The notes beneath the pieces were generated by a model that made no database searches, was not told the origin of the DNA, and saw only the letters and a program-made list of their open reading frames with translations. From positions 745,215 through 809,214 of the forward strand of contig CAUJNA010002913.1 in NCBI GenBank assembly GCA_963377175.1: DNA of 64,000 nucleotides. Direction: 5' to 3'. Shown piece by piece: positions 19,490 to 31,082 of this stretch. Each line of letters starts with the position of its first letter. The stretch's first letter is position 1. Origin of the DNA: Effrenium voratum. Its lineage: Eukaryota; Sar; Dinophyceae; Suessiales; Symbiodiniaceae. The translations under genes were made by a program, and so were the position numbers.

Positions 19490-22400
19490 TTTCCTTTCTC
19501 CGTCTCTCTGTCTTTAATGTCTTGTTTTCTTGTCTCCGCTGTTCTGCCTTTCTTTCCTGTCCTGCTTTCTTCTTTTCTCCGTTTTTTCTGTCTTTCTTTT
19601 CTCCGTGTCGCTGTCTTTGTTTGCTTATTTTTGTGTTTTTTCTTTTTTATCTATATATTCTTTCTTCTCTCCGCTTTTCTGTCTTTCTTTTATCCATTTC
19701 TCTGTCCTTCTCTGTCTTTCTGTTCTTTCCTTCTTTTCTCCGTTCTTCTGTCTTTCTTTCGTCTCTTTCTTTTCTCCGTTCTTCTGTCTTTCCATTCTGT
19801 CTTCTCCGTTTTTCTTTCTTTCTTTCTTCCTTTCTTCCTCTCTTTCAACCCTTCCTGCCTTTCCTTCCTTCCTTCCGTCCGTTTTCTGCTTCTTTCTATA
19901 TTATTCACATTTGTCTTGCTCTGTGTCTATTCGATCTCCCTCTCTGTCTACCTATAGATCTATCTATACAAAGAAAGGTACCTGTTTGGTCTACCCTATC
20001 TACCGCTATGTGTCTGTCTACACCTTCTATCTGTCTATCTCTCTTTCTCTCTTTCGCTCTTTCTCTCGTTCCCTCTTTCTCTCTTCCTCTCTTCCTCTCT
20101 TTCTCTCTTTGTCTCTTTCTCTCGTTCCCTGTTTCTCTCTTTCTCTCTTTCTCTCTTTCTCTCTTTCTCTCTTTCTCTCTTTCTCCCTTTCTCAATTTCT
20201 ATCTTTCACCCTTTCTCTCTTCCTCGCTTTCTTTCTTTCTCTATTTCTCTCTGTCTCTCTTTCTCTCTTTCTCTCTTTCTCTCTTTCTCTCTTTCTCTCT
20301 TTCTCTCTTTCTCTCTTTCTCTCTTTCTGTCTTTCTCCCTTTCTCCCTTTCTCCCTTTCTCTCTTTCTTTCTTTCTTTCTTTCTTTCCTTCTTCCTTTCT
20401 CCCTTTCTCTCTGTCTCTCTTTCTCTCGTTCCCTCTTTCTCTCTTCCTCTCTTCCTCTCTATCCCTCTTTGTCTCTTTGTCTCTTTCTCTCGTTCTCTCT
20501 TTCTCTCTTTCTCTTTCTCTCGTTCCCTCTTTCTCTCTTCCTCTCTTCCTCTCTATCCCTCTTTGTCTCTTTATCCCTTTCTCCCTTTCTCTCTGTCTCT
20601 CTTTCTCTCTTTCTCTCTTATCTCTCTTTCTCTCTTTCTCTCTTCCTCTCTTCCTCTCTTTCTCTCTTTCTGTCTTTCTCTCTTTCTCTCTTTCTCTCTT
20701 TCTCTCTTTCTCTCTTTCTCTCTTTCTCTCTTTCTCTCTTTCTCTCTTTCTCTCTTCCTCGCTTTCTCTCTGTGTCTCTATCTCTCTTTGTCTCTTGCTC
20801 TCTTTCTCTCTTTCTTCTCTCGTTCATTCTCTCTTTCTCTCTTTCTCTCTTTCTCTCTTTCTCTCTTTCTCTCTTTCTCTCTTTCTCTCTTTCTCTCTTT
20901 CTCTCTTTCTCTCTGTCTCTCTTTCGCTCTTTCTCTCTTTGTCTCTTTCTCTCTTTCTCCCTTTCCCTCTTTGTCCCTTTCTCTCTTTCTTTCTTTCTTT
21001 CTTTCTCCCTTTCTGTCTTCTCCCTTTCTCTCTTCCTCGCTTTCCCTCTGTGTCTCTATCTCTCTTTGTCTCTGTCTCCCTTGCTCCCTGTCTCTCTTTC
21101 TCTCTTTCTCTCCTTCTCAAATTATTCCTTTCTCTACTTCTCTCTTTCTCTCTTTCACTATTCTCTCTTGCTCTCTTTCTCTCTTTCTCTCTTTCGCTCT
21201 TTCTCTCTTTCTCTCTTTCTCTCTTTCCTTCTTTCTCCCTTTCTCCCTTCCTTTCTTTCTGTCTTTCTTCCTTTCTCCCTTTCTCTCTGTCTCTCTTTCT
21301 CTCTTTCTCCCTTTCTCCCTTTCTCTCTTTCTTTCTTTCTTTCTTTCCTTCTTCCTTTCTCCCTTTCTCTCTGTCTCTCTTTGTCTCTTTGTCTCTTTGT
21401 CTCTTTCTCTCTTCCTCTCTTTCTCTCTTTCTCTCTTTGTCTCTTTGTCTCTTTCTCTCGTTCTCTCTTTCTCTCTTTCTCTCTTCCTCGCTTTCTTTCT
21501 TTCTCTATTTCTCTCTGTCTCCCTTTCTCTCTTCCTCGCTTTCTTTCTTTCTCTATTTCTCTCTGTCTCTCTTTCTCTCTTTCTCTCTTTCTCTCTTTCT
21601 CTCTTTCTCCCTTTCTCTCTTTCTCTCTTTCTGTCTTTCTCCCTTTCTCTCTTCCTCGCTTTCTCTCTGTGTCTCTATCTCTCTTTGTCTCTTTCTCTCT
21701 TTCTCTCTTTCTCTCTTTCTCTCTTTCTCTCTTTCTCTCTTTCTCTCTTTCTCTCTTTCTCTCTTTCTCTCTTGCTCTCTTTCTCTCTTTCTCTCTTTCG
21801 CTCTTTCTCTCTTTCTCTCTTTCCTTCTTTCTCCCTTTCTCCCTTTCTCTCTTTCTTTCTTTCTTTCTTTCCTTCTTCCTTTCTCCCTTTCTCTCTGTCT
21901 CTCTTTCTCTGGTTCCCTCTTTCTCTCTTCCTCTCTTTCTCTCTATCCCTCTTTGTCTCTTTGTCTCTTTCTCTCGTTCTCTCTTTCTCTCTTTCTCTCT
22001 TTCTCTCGTTCCCTCTTTCTCTCTTCCTCTCTTCCTCTCTATCCCTCTTTGTCTCTTTCTCCCTTTCTCCCTTTCTCTCTGTCTCTCTTTCTCTCTTTCG
22101 CTCTTTCTCGCTTGCTCTCTTTCTCTCTTTCTTTCTTTCTCCCTTTCTCCCTTTCTCTCTGTCTTTCTTTCTCTATTTCTCTCTTTCTCTCTTGCTCTCT
22201 TTCTCTCTATCCCTCTTTGTCTCTTTGTCTCTTTCTCTCGTTCTCTCTTTCTCTCTTTCTCTCGTTCCCTCTTTCTCTTTTCCTCTCTTCCTCTCTATCC
22301 CTCCTTGTCTCTTTCTCCCTTTCTCCCTTTCTCCCTTTCTCTCTGTCTCTCTTTCTCTCTTTCTCTCTTTCTCTCTTATCTCTCTTTCTCTCTTTCTCTC

Positions 22401-23381
22401 TTTCTCTCTTTCTCTCTTATCTCTCTTTCTCTCTTTCTCTCTTTCTCTCTTTCTCTCTTTCTCTCTTTCTCTCTTTCTCTCTTTCTCTCTTTCTCTCTTT
22501 CTCTCTTTCTCTCTTTCTCTCTATCTCTCTTTCTCTCTTTCTCTCTTTCTCTCTTTCTCTCGTTCCCTTTTTCTCTCTTCCTCGCTTTCTGTCTGTGTCT
22601 CTATATCTCTTTGTCTCTGTCTCTCTTGCTCTCTGTCTCTCTTTGTCTCTTTCTCTCTTTCTCTCTTTCTCTCTGTCTATCTTTCTTTCTTTCTCTATTT
22701 CTCTCTCTCTCTCTCTTTCTATCTTTCTCTCTTTTTCTCTTTCTCGCTTTCTCTCTTTCTCTCTTTCTCTCTTTCCCTCTTTCTTGCTCTTTCTCTCTTT
22801 CTCTCTTTCTCTCTTTCTCTCTTTCTCTCTTTCTCTCTTTCTCTCTTTCTCTCTTTCTCTCTTTCTTTCTTCCTTTCTCCCTTTCTCTCTGTCTCTTTTT
22901 GTTCGTTCCCTCTTTCTCTCTTCCTCTCTTTCTCTCTATCCCTCTTTGTCTCTTTGTCTCTTTCTCTCGTTCTCTCTGTCTCTCTTTCTCTCTTTCTCTA
23001 TTTCTGTCTTTCTCTCTTTCTCTATTTCTCTCTTTCTCTCTGTCTCTTTTTCTCTCTCTTTCTCTCTTTCTCTCTTTCTCTCTTTCTTTCTTTCTTTCTT
23101 TCTCTATTTCTCTCCTTCTCTCTTTTTCTCGTTCCCTCTTTCTCTCTTCCTCTCTTTCTCTCTATCCCTCTTTGTCTCTTTCTCTCTTTATCTCTTTCTT
23201 CTCTCTTTCTCTCTTTCTCTCTTTCTCGCTTGCTCTCTTTCTCTCTTTCTTTCTTTCTCCCTTTCTCCCTTTCTCTCTGTCTTTCTTTCTCTATTTCTCT
23301 CTTTCTCTCTGTCTCTCTTTCTCTCTTTCTCTCTTTCTCTCTTTCGCTCTTTCTCTCTTTCTCTCTTTCTCCCTTTCTCTC

Positions 23382-23417
<36 letters not shown>

Positions 23418-23867
23418 GCTCTTTCTCTCTTTCTCTCTTTCTCTCTTTCTCTCTTTCTCTCTTTCTTTCTTCCTTTCTCCCTTTCTCTCTGTCTCTATTT
23501 CTCTCTTTCTCTCTTTCTCTCTTATCTCTCTTTCTCTCTATCCCTCTTTGTCTCTTTGTCTCTTTCTCTCTTATCTCTCTTTCTCTCTATCCCTCTTTGT
23601 CTCTTTGTCTCTTTCTCTCGTTCTCTCTGTCTCTCTTTCTCTCTTTCTCTATTTCTGTCTTTCTCTCTTTCTCTATTTCTCTCTTTCTCTCTTTCTCTCT
23701 TTCTCTCTTTCTCTCTTTCTTTGTTTCTCTCGTTCCCTCTTTCTCTCTTCCACGCTTTCTGTCTGTGTCTCTATCTCTCTTTGTCTCTGTCTCTCTTACT
23801 CTCTGTCTCTTTTTCTCTCTCTCTCTTTCTCTCTTTCTCTCTTTCTCTCTTTCTTTCTCTCTTTCTC

Positions 23868-23911
<44 letters not shown>

Positions 23912-23990
23912 TGTTTCTTTCTCCCTCTCTCCCTTTCTCTCTGTCTCTCTGTCTCTCGTTCCCTCTTTCTCTCTTCCTCTCTTTCTCTTT
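19490..23990 (+). repeat. 4.5-kb polypyrimidine tract, (TTTCTCTC)n
   Basis: Nearly every base on the plus strand is C or T. The core unit is TTTCTCTC with TTTCTTTC, TTTCTCCC and TCTTCCTC variants and scattered G. Longer composite units recur, for example CTCTATCCCTCTTTGTCTC followed by CTCGTTCTCTC. All three plus frames are open for more than a thousand codons (Phe-Leu-Ser repeats) and the minus frames give Arg-Glu-Lys repeats. This follows from the 8-bp repeat and is not evidence of a gene. The 5' end (19490-20040) is more degenerate. Confidence 0.95.
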
Positions 23991-26138
23991 GAATTTTCCT
24001 CAGGAACACCACAGAGAAACGTCACTGGTACGCTTAAGCCTGGGAGATTCATCAGTATGCCTTCCTTGAAACCAAACTCACATCGCTGTCCATCAGGGCA
24101 GCTATTTCATCAACCTGGCTCCATAATATCAACAATCGCTTCTTTGCCGTCCCCCCCTTCCCCCATCCGCACTCCCGCCTGGCAAGTCAGAGGGGCCCCC
24201 AGCGTCTTGAACCCCGAAAACACACGGCGCGGTAGATGCAGCGGGGGGTCGCGCATGGCTGGCAAATGTATGACACGTTTGTATTATTACATACTATCGT
24301 TTCTATAGTTGTGGTTTCCCTTGAAACACCCCGTCGACACAGAGTTCCGTATCTTGAAGCAGAGCCACACAGCGGTGTGCTTTGCTATCCACATGCCCCA
24401 ACTGGTAAATGCAGAGGAAACTAGAAACTGCGCGATGGGTTCTTTTGACGAGCAGCACCTGACCGTCTCCATCAACAGATTCGGGTAGATTCGGGTGGTC
24501 GTTTGCCGAATCTTGTGGGGCAAGTTTGGCACAGCTCCAAGTGAGGATGCGAAATATTGTTGTGTACAAACGTGAGGTCAGGCGTTGATCACAAGCAGCC
24601 GGCGAAGAGCTCAAGATGCGCACTTGGCTGGTACAGCTGCGCTTCTCCTTGCAAATGGGGACACCCTTCTGAAGGTGAGAAACTGCAACTTCGCCCAATA
24701 TTGGCCGCCAATCCAGGCCGCCCAAACGCCCGCATTCACATTCGCATGGTCCAACTCCCGCCTTCGTCCTCTCCGCTGGTGTCTGCGGAAAACAAACGCC
24801 TTTCGTCGAATCGAAAGTGAGATCCAGACCCAACTAATCAGCGCCCCAAACTCAATACTGCATCGGGCGAGGATTTCGGGTACCGCTGACGCAAGTGGCA
24901 GACATTAATTAATTTACCTGCACGCAAGTGACCCAAATGACCCCAAGTGGCAAACGTCAGCTATGCTCCCACACTCCGATCGCAAGGGCAACTTTGACTT
25001 TTGTTCTGCCCAAATGCTTGTAGCATATAAAGATTGAAAATGTTGATGTTGCATCATAATCAGGTGGTAGAACCTCATACTACGGCCACGCGGAACAATC
25101 GGATCTAGGCGCCGAACTGAAAGCTGTGTCCAAAAACTCTCTAGCCAATGTGATGTCCATCCCTCAAAAGCGGCAGGCACACCTCAATCTGAGTTCCCTT
25201 GACTTGGCCGCTTCTCGGCCTGGCTCCTTTTGGTTCCAAGTTGAATAATTGCTTCCCAAATCGACTCGTACAAAGGGCCGGAGGCAGGTGTCTGGAGTTT
25301 GCTTTTTCACAAAACGGCCAATCTTAAGACCTTAAAGAGATCTCCAGCTCCATCGGCCAAGCCGATGGAGCCAAACGCTCCCGGCCATCGAGAGCCTTAG
25401 GCTCGGGATGGTGGGAATTCGGAACTCGGAATTCGAGTCGACCGGGGTTGAACCGATTCGGATTTCCCAGGTCAAAACCAATCAATTGACTGGTGGGTTC
25501 TAAAATCATTGCTTATATACTGTGACCCTGAAACCTGGCAGCAGAACCCCATGCTAAGATGGCCAGTGGGAATGGTTTTAGGCCGTACTGCGCAAGCGCT
25601 GCATGGTAGGTTGGCTGTCGCCGCGAAGTCTTGACGCCTAGCTCTCAGCTGGGAGATGCGCGTCCAAGAAGGCCTTGACCGCCTCATGTGGGCCGGACTA
25701 GAAAGGTGTGCTTCCGAGCTGTGGAACCATTGGGGGAGGTCCTGGAAAAGGACGGAGAGGTGTCCATTGTTTCTGTTTGGTACTGCCAACTGCCAGGCCC
25801 CCCTCATTTGGGAACCATGCAGTTCTGCGGTCAGGCCCTTTGGGAGGGTGTAGGGAGTTTGCAAGAAGACTAGGAGCTGCTGATCGCATCAACTTGTTTA
25901 CATCCGCAATCTGAAATTTGGGAGTGTCCCAATAGGGAACCTTCAAAATGAAGCGCGTTCACCTCAGTGGTGAGCTCGAGATTATGCGGATGACCGAACC
26001 AATTGGTTGGTTCTTTGAAGCAAACCAAAAGCAAAACTGCCACTTTAGGGGTCCCCTTGCATGTTCTGGGAATCACATGTATCCGAAATTCATGTTTGTG
26101 AATGCTGCTGATTGCTGAAACATCAAGATAGAGACTGA

Positions 26139-26157
26139 ACACACACACACACACACC
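26139..26157 (+). repeat. CA microsatellite
   Basis: Nine and a half AC units without interruption. Confidence 0.9.
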
Positions 26158-27879
26158 ATAATGAATCACGGGGGTTCAATTTGAGCAGCGCCCGAAACCC
26201 ATTGGCGTTGCCAACATGCGTACAAAGGTCTGTTTGACTTTCCACAATCCACCCCAAAATAAGAGAAAAACTGGACCCCCTTACTGCCTTGGCCGATTTA
26301 CAGGATTTGGGTGTTCCTCATGTACAACAAACCAAAATCCCAAATTGGATTATTTTCCACAAAGAGCCACAGAAAATCGTTGAGCATGCTCCCACAAATG
26401 TGCAGAACCCCACCAAATCTTGGGCACATGTTTTGGAGAAGCGCCTTCCCTGAATCGTAGGCTACCAAAGGCGTCGTGCCCATTGCTCACCTGAACGTGA
26501 AAACCTGAAAGCAAAGATCTCGACTAACCCCCGCTCATGTTCCACAAACCAGAAACCACCTAGGACCCCAGAAACCTTCCAAGTGGCTTGGCTTTAAGAT
26601 GCAAGTTCGACCTCTCGAGGCCAAAGCCAGGCAGGCATTGCGCTGGGCCAGCTTCTTTCCTGGCCGACACTCTTGCGAACTTGCGAGTCATGGGAACTTT
26701 GGGCATGGGGCCCGTTTCGGTGTGCCTTTTGGGCCTGTGCCCTTCGTAGCCTTACCATGTCCCCAATTATCCCAAATTGCCCGTTTCGGCCCCGAGCTTG
26801 TTTCGTGGCTAGATTGAGTGTTTCCTCAGGGACCCCAAAAAGTGAAGGGCCCCAATGATTTGAGCGAAACGGGCCCGGCCACAAACCCTACCATGCTCAA
26901 AGACAAGGCACGCTTGCCAAAGGGACCCATAGAAGCCACTTGAGCCATGCCTCTCGGTGCCAACTGACAAGATAACTCTGCGAGCTTTAGACGGATGGAA
27001 GAATGGCCTCTGGGTGGGATATGAATGGGTTCATGGAGGGGATAAAGTGGGGTGTGGGCTTGGGTAGGAATGGGAAGGATAATTTCAGCAGAGAATGCCC
27101 TCCGGGGTGCTGTCTAATGAGCAAGAGTTTCTCTTGCTGCCTTATCCTTCATTCCACTTCTGTCATTCTCACAGTCTGAGTTGGTAGGCATCCCAATTCC
27201 CTTGAGACCAGTGAAGCAGGGATTGCCGTCTGACCATCTTTGGTGGCAAATTAGGGCACGGCCAAACTGCAGAAGCCCTTCTCGAGGCGACCTTTATTGA
27301 GAATGGGGCCTGGCATCCCTTGGATTTGCCTTGGAAAACCGAAGGACAAAACGCAATCGTATGAACTTCCTTTCAATCCATACACTTATATGACCCTTGT
27401 GCCGTTGACACGTTGCCTACCCCCTTCCAAATACTGTAAAACGGCCAGGAACTCATACCCATGGCCGTACAGCTTTGCTTCAACACAAAAAAGACACACC
27501 TCGTCCCTCAAAGCTTGGGCGATTTCAGCATTGCCTGTTCAAGGGAACAGGCAAAATCCGATATCTCAACCCAAAAGCGGGCGGAGTCCCCAATGTCGGG
27601 TAGCGACTGGTGAATGCGCAGGCAGTTCAGAAAGTTGTTCCAAAATCATTCCCCACCCTGCAAAAAAAAGGTAGAAAGTACAGAAAAGTTTCTTTTAACG
27701 CACCAAAAATACTGTACGAGCACAAAGCAATACTAGAAAAATACTAATACAGCACAAAGCAGTACTGAACGATAACAAAGGCAATACTAAAGCAATTGCA
27801 CAAGAATTCTAAACCAAAACAACCCTCGTTGAGAGAGGCCCAACTCTGACCCCCAATTTGTTCTTCCCCATTAACCTCC

Positions 27880-27904
27880 CCTCCCACAATTGGATTGTGG
27901 GAGG
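27880..27904. repeat. Short perfect inverted repeat
   Basis: CCTCCCACAAT, a 3-base loop TGG, then ATTGTGGGAGG: an 11-bp hairpin. No T-run follows and no gene ends here, so I do not call it a terminator. Confidence 0.7.
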
Positions 27905-28495
27905 TTAGGCCCTTCCTAATCACTCCCATTAAGGTGCCTCTCATCCCAAAAACCTCCATGTTCATGAAGGGAGGGTGCTGGGCGGACTTTAAAAGGGTCC
28001 TGGGCGAAGCGCGAAGCGCCTCGGCACCAGTCGCCCTGAAAGCGCCGGCCCAGGGCTGGGACCTGCGCTGGACGCTCACCCAGCGAGCGAGCCCGTCTCC
28101 GCAACACAAACAAAAGGCAAGGAATGCGGGATTGTGCTTCTAGTCAGGAATGGCTCGCACGTGGACAAGGAAAATATCTTGACCTGGAGATGAATCCATG
28201 GCAACTGTGTCGTTGAAACTCATTCTGCCCACTGCTTGGATGGCCAACCCAACTAAGTAGTTGATGACACCAGCTAGAACTGGTGGTGCGTGCTGAGAAA
28301 TGTTGTTGAGGGCTTGTCAACCAGGGTTCTCTAAGATGATCTATCGATCACTTGTTCACTAGGGTAGTCAAAAGGTTTGTCCCGAGGTCTGGATTCGTGA
28401 TGAGGTGAGGGCCTTCCTACTCTCCAACAAATGGGTGAAGGAGTGCCCCAAATAAAGAAACATTCACCGAAATCCTTTGGGTGTGGGTCGATCTC

Positions 28496-28583
28496 ACTCA
28501 ACTAACCTGCGGGCTATTTTCCTTCTTCGGCCAAAAAGGGGCTGTCATGCCCAGTGATTTCATCCGCAACTCAAACATCAGGG
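28496..28583 (-). repeat. 3' LTR of copia-2
   Basis: Matches 36066-36153 almost base for base (CTGC versus CAGC and one extra T are the visible differences). At about 88 bp it is very short for an LTR. Confidence 0.75.
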
Positions 28584-28597
28584 CTCCACCTTCTTTT
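28584..28597 (-). promoter_or_regulatory. Polypurine tract of copia-2
   Basis: The minus strand reads AAAAGAAGGTGGAG directly before the 3' LTR, the expected plus-strand primer. Confidence 0.6.
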
Positions 28598-28634
28598 ATG
28601 GGTCTCACCCGGAAAAAGAACCTGCTCAAACCCC

Positions 28635-28976
28635 TCAGCTCTTCTTGAAGATGGTGTAGCCCACCCACTTGTGCTTCTCGTACTTCTCGCGTCGCCCCTT
28701 CCGGGGCGACAGGTCCACCCACAGCCCTCCTCCAACGGACCAGGCAATGGTGCGCTTCATCCCCTCGTAGCCCTTCTTCTCCGCGTCGAAGAGCTTCACG
28801 CGCTCCTTCCTGTGCACCTGAATGCCGATCTCTCCAAGGCCAGGAAGAGGCGCCTCAATCCATTCGTCCCGTGCCCCTTTAGGCGGATGGGACAGCATGA
28901 TCACCGCGCTCTCCTCAAGGTCCTGAAAGAAAGCGCGCCGCATGACCTCCAGCACGTTCTGACCTGAACCGCTCAC
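28635..28976 (-). CDS. copia-2 distal frame, unknown
   Basis: 113 codons, starting with GTG that overlaps the TGA of the preceding frame (stop at 28973), so it may simply continue that frame after a shift. The product is mixed polar with HPPKGARDEWIEAPLPGLG and GMKRTIAWSVGGGLWVDLSPR. I recognise no family. It ends just upstream of the polypurine tract and so belongs to the element. Confidence 0.45.
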   Translation of the reverse strand: MSGSGQNVLEVMRRAFFQDLEESAVIMLSHPPKGARDEWIEAPLPGLGEIGIQVHRKERVKLFDAEKKGYEGMKRTIAWSVGGGLWVDLSPRKGRREKYEKHKWVGYTIFKKS

Positions 28977-29330
28977 AACCCGCTCATCTCCTCTCCATGC
29001 GTCCTAGGCCGCTTGTTCGCCGCCTCTCCAATGCCACCGCCACCACCTCCGGTAGATGCCGATGTCCCTGATCCAGCCGTTCCAACAGCTCCTGATCCAG
29101 TCGCCAAGGAAGATCCCGAAGGCCTTGATCCAGATCCACCACCTTCCCAGGAGGTTCTTGTCCCGGACCACTTGAACTCGATCCCCTCTCTCCGGCTTCG
29201 GGCCGCCTCAAGACCCTGAAGTTTGAAGACCGTCCACGGTGTCCTCCTCTCCCAGTGCTCTTCTTGCCAATTCTCGACCACCCGCTCCCAGGTCATGCCG
29301 TTCTCATCATCCGGAGATCCTGATGTAGTC
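28973..29330 (-). pseudogene. copia-2 frame after the dUTPase-like domain
   Basis: Continues the long Pol frame after a shift near 29310: DDENGMTWERVVENW, then a Gly/Ser-rich low-complexity stretch (29160-29030) and NKRPRTHGEEM before the stop. The Gly-rich part is probably an unstructured linker to the distal frame at 28635-28976. Confidence 0.45.
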
Positions 29331-31082
29331 CAGGTCCTCAAAGTTGATGCCGGGTAGAAGCTCTCTAGGCCTCGGAATGTAGTCCCAGTAGCGCGGCACC
29401 ATGTGAATGCGGGATTGTCTGATCTCATTTTCATGGAACTCAACCTCCCACTCATCTTCACCAGGTTCATCCTGCGACGGCCTCTCTGCCACCTCCGGAG
29501 GACCATCTCCACCACCGGCTGGTGCGGCCTTTCGTAGCCGCAACCCCTCACCAACCTTCTCAAAGCCTTTCACCTCCGGCTTCATCCATTTCATAGACGA
29601 TCTCCCTGACGAAGCACCGGCCTTCTCGACCACCAGCGATCTCACTGAAGGACAAACCTCCTCTTTCTGCTTCTTCACAGGCCCGTCTAACTCCTTCACT
29701 TCCTTGATCTTGGCCAGGGAAACCTTCTCCAGCACCAATTGCGCTACCGCCTCCTCCGGCTCGATGACGTAGTCCTGGGGTCCATGGTTCCTGACCAGAA
29801 TCCTCACCTCCCCGCTGAAGTCGCGTTCAATGACCGCAGGCCCAGTTTCAACTCCTCTCAAAGCCAGGCTGGCCACCGTCGTGATCCTCCCGCACGTTCC
29901 TTGAGGCAGCTGTGCCTTTACGCCCGTCCTCACCAACGTGTAACTCTCCGCTGGCACCACCACTCTATTCACCGCGAAAAGGTTCACCCCGGCTGAGCTC
30001 TCCGTCGACCTTTCCGGCATCACCGCTTCCGCACAGATCCTCTGGAACCGCAGCTCTTCCTCTTTTCGCAAGCAGTTCCGCAGCGCCACCACCCCCAGCT
30101 CCCTGACCAACTTCAGCAAGACGACCACGGCGACGATCACCACAAGCCACCAGTAGCCACCCCCTTCATCTTCAAGGTCCACCTCCTTCGCCTCTGCCAG
30201 CTCCACGCACGTAGAGGCCACCACCAGCAATCCCATCTTCTTCACCTTGACAACTTCCACCGGGCTTTCACCGCTCTCAACTGCCCCACCAAAGAAGCCC
30301 AATGACTCCTTGAAGCGCCCAAACGGCGATGCCCCCAGCTGCTTCGTGCAGCTGTCCGCGACCAGACTCTGCCCGGGAACATGTTGAAGCTGGACATCAC
30401 CGAGCTTGACCGCCTCTGAAAGCGCCGCAGCCCACATCCTCAGATGTCTTGTTCTCCAGCTTCCCGAGCTCCCGTTGATAATGGCCAAGGCCGCACTACT
30501 GTCGCTGTAGAGCCTAAGCTCCGCGGGCTTCTCCTCCAATTCCTCTACCAGGCCACCAACTCCCCTCAAAGCCGTCCAGGCTTCAATGAGCGCCGCCAAC
30601 TCGCTCTCCGCCGTACTAAGCGCAATGCACGCTTGTCGCGTTGTAGCCCAGAAGCCGGGGCAGCCGGAGTAGTACACGGCCAAGCCCGAGATCGACTTGT
30701 GCTCATGACCTCCAAAAGAAGCATCTGCGTAGGCCTCCACTGCATCTCGTCGACGCTCACGATGCTGTTGATGGTCAGGCCCATAATTTCCAGCACCAAG
30801 GCGTTGGTACCGCAATCCTTCCCGTGACGTCCTCCACAGGTACTGCAGCACCTTCTCACCCATCACGGCCACCGCGTAGGTATTGTCCGGCCTCGTCCTC
30901 GAAGAAAGCCACAACAGCTCTCCAGTGATGACTTGCGCCTGCCGCACATCTTCAGGGCTCGGGGGCCCTTCCTCCTCCGGAATCCCCACTCCTCCCAACG
31001 TGCCGCCCTTGGCGATGTGGTGCCGGTCCAGTAGGTCAGCCGTGATGCATCCGGGTCCCACGCTCATCATGAGAAAACTCAA
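29307..31082 (-). CDS. copia-2 Pol C-terminus: RNase H, membrane segment, dUTPase-like domain
   Basis: A single open frame of 591 codons. RNase H carboxylates are visible in AYADASFGG (around residue 120), STAESE (156-161) and LYSDSS (191-196). A hydrophobic run, YWWLVVIVAVVVLLKLV (310-326), follows and would span a membrane. Residues 363-455 then match the trimeric dUTPase fold in order: SAGVNLFA (motif 1, normally AGYDLYA), VRTGVKAQLPQGTCGRI, ASLALRG (motif 2 position), VIERDFSGEVRILVRN (motif 3, normally GVIDxDYRGE) and EEAVAQLV (motif 4, normally GDRIAQLV). Substitutions at the motif 1 and motif 3 Asp positions suggest loss of catalysis. dUTPases lower dUTP so that uracil is not built into DNA; several retroviruses carry one, but it is not usual at the end of a copia Pol. 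Confidence 0.8.
   Translation of the reverse strand: MSFLMMSVGPGCITADLLDRHHIAKGGTLGGVGIPEEEGPPSPEDVRQAQVITGELLWLSSRTRPDNTYAVAVMGEKVLQYLWRTSREGLRYQRLGAGNYGPDHQQHRERRRDAVEAYADASFGGHEHKSISGLAVYYSGCPGFWATTRQACIALSTAESELAALIEAWTALRGVGGLVEELEEKPAELRLYSDSSAALAIINGSSGSWRTRHLRMWAAALSEAVKLGDVQLQHVPGQSLVADSCTKQLGASPFGRFKESLGFFGGAVESGESPVEVVKVKKMGLLVVASTCVELAEAKEVDLEDEGGGYWWLVVIVAVVVLLKLVRELGVVALRNCLRKEEELRFQRICAEAVMPERSTESSAGVNLFAVNRVVVPAESYTLVRTGVKAQLPQGTCGRITTVASLALRGVETGPAVIERDFSGEVRILVRNHGPQDYVIEPEEAVAQLVLEKVSLAKIKEVKELDGPVKKQKEEVCPSVRSLVVEKAGASSGRSSMKWMKPEVKGFEKVGEGLRLRKAAPAGGGDGPPEVAERPSQDEPGEDEWEVEFHENEIRQSRIHMVPRYWDYIPRPRELLPGINFEDLDYIRISG
29718..29996 (-). other. dUTPase-like domain of copia-2
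   Basis: Sub-region of the Pol C-terminal frame, residues 363-455. Four of the five dUTPase motifs are alignable in order with plausible spacing. Motif 5 (Gly-rich arm) is not evident. The assignment rests on motif order, not on a database search. Confidence 0.65.

Larger units (their letters stand above)
23991..28494. other. Unannotated interval
   Basis: Frames are short and interrupted and no family is recognisable. Visible features are a CA run at 26139-26157, a short perfect hairpin at 27880-27904 and a GC-rich patch near 27990-28090, where CGCCCTGAAAGCGCCGG resembles GCCCTGAAGGCCCCG at about 43180. Likely intergenic or intronic. Confidence 0.5.

Noticed and set aside
19447..24308. Very long open frames (over 1,500 codons of Phe-Leu-Ser) on the plus strand
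   Set aside because: They follow from an 8-bp pyrimidine repeat that has no stop codon in any plus frame. Composition is repeat-only, with no domain and no start context.
27880..27904. Hairpin as a transcription terminator
   Set aside because: No T-run follows and no gene ends nearby. Intrinsic terminators are also not expected in a dinoflagellate nucleus.
29013..29772. Plus-strand Pro-rich frames opposite copia-2 Pol
   Set aside because: Shadows of the minus-strand coding sequence, which has clear RNase H and dUTPase-like motifs.
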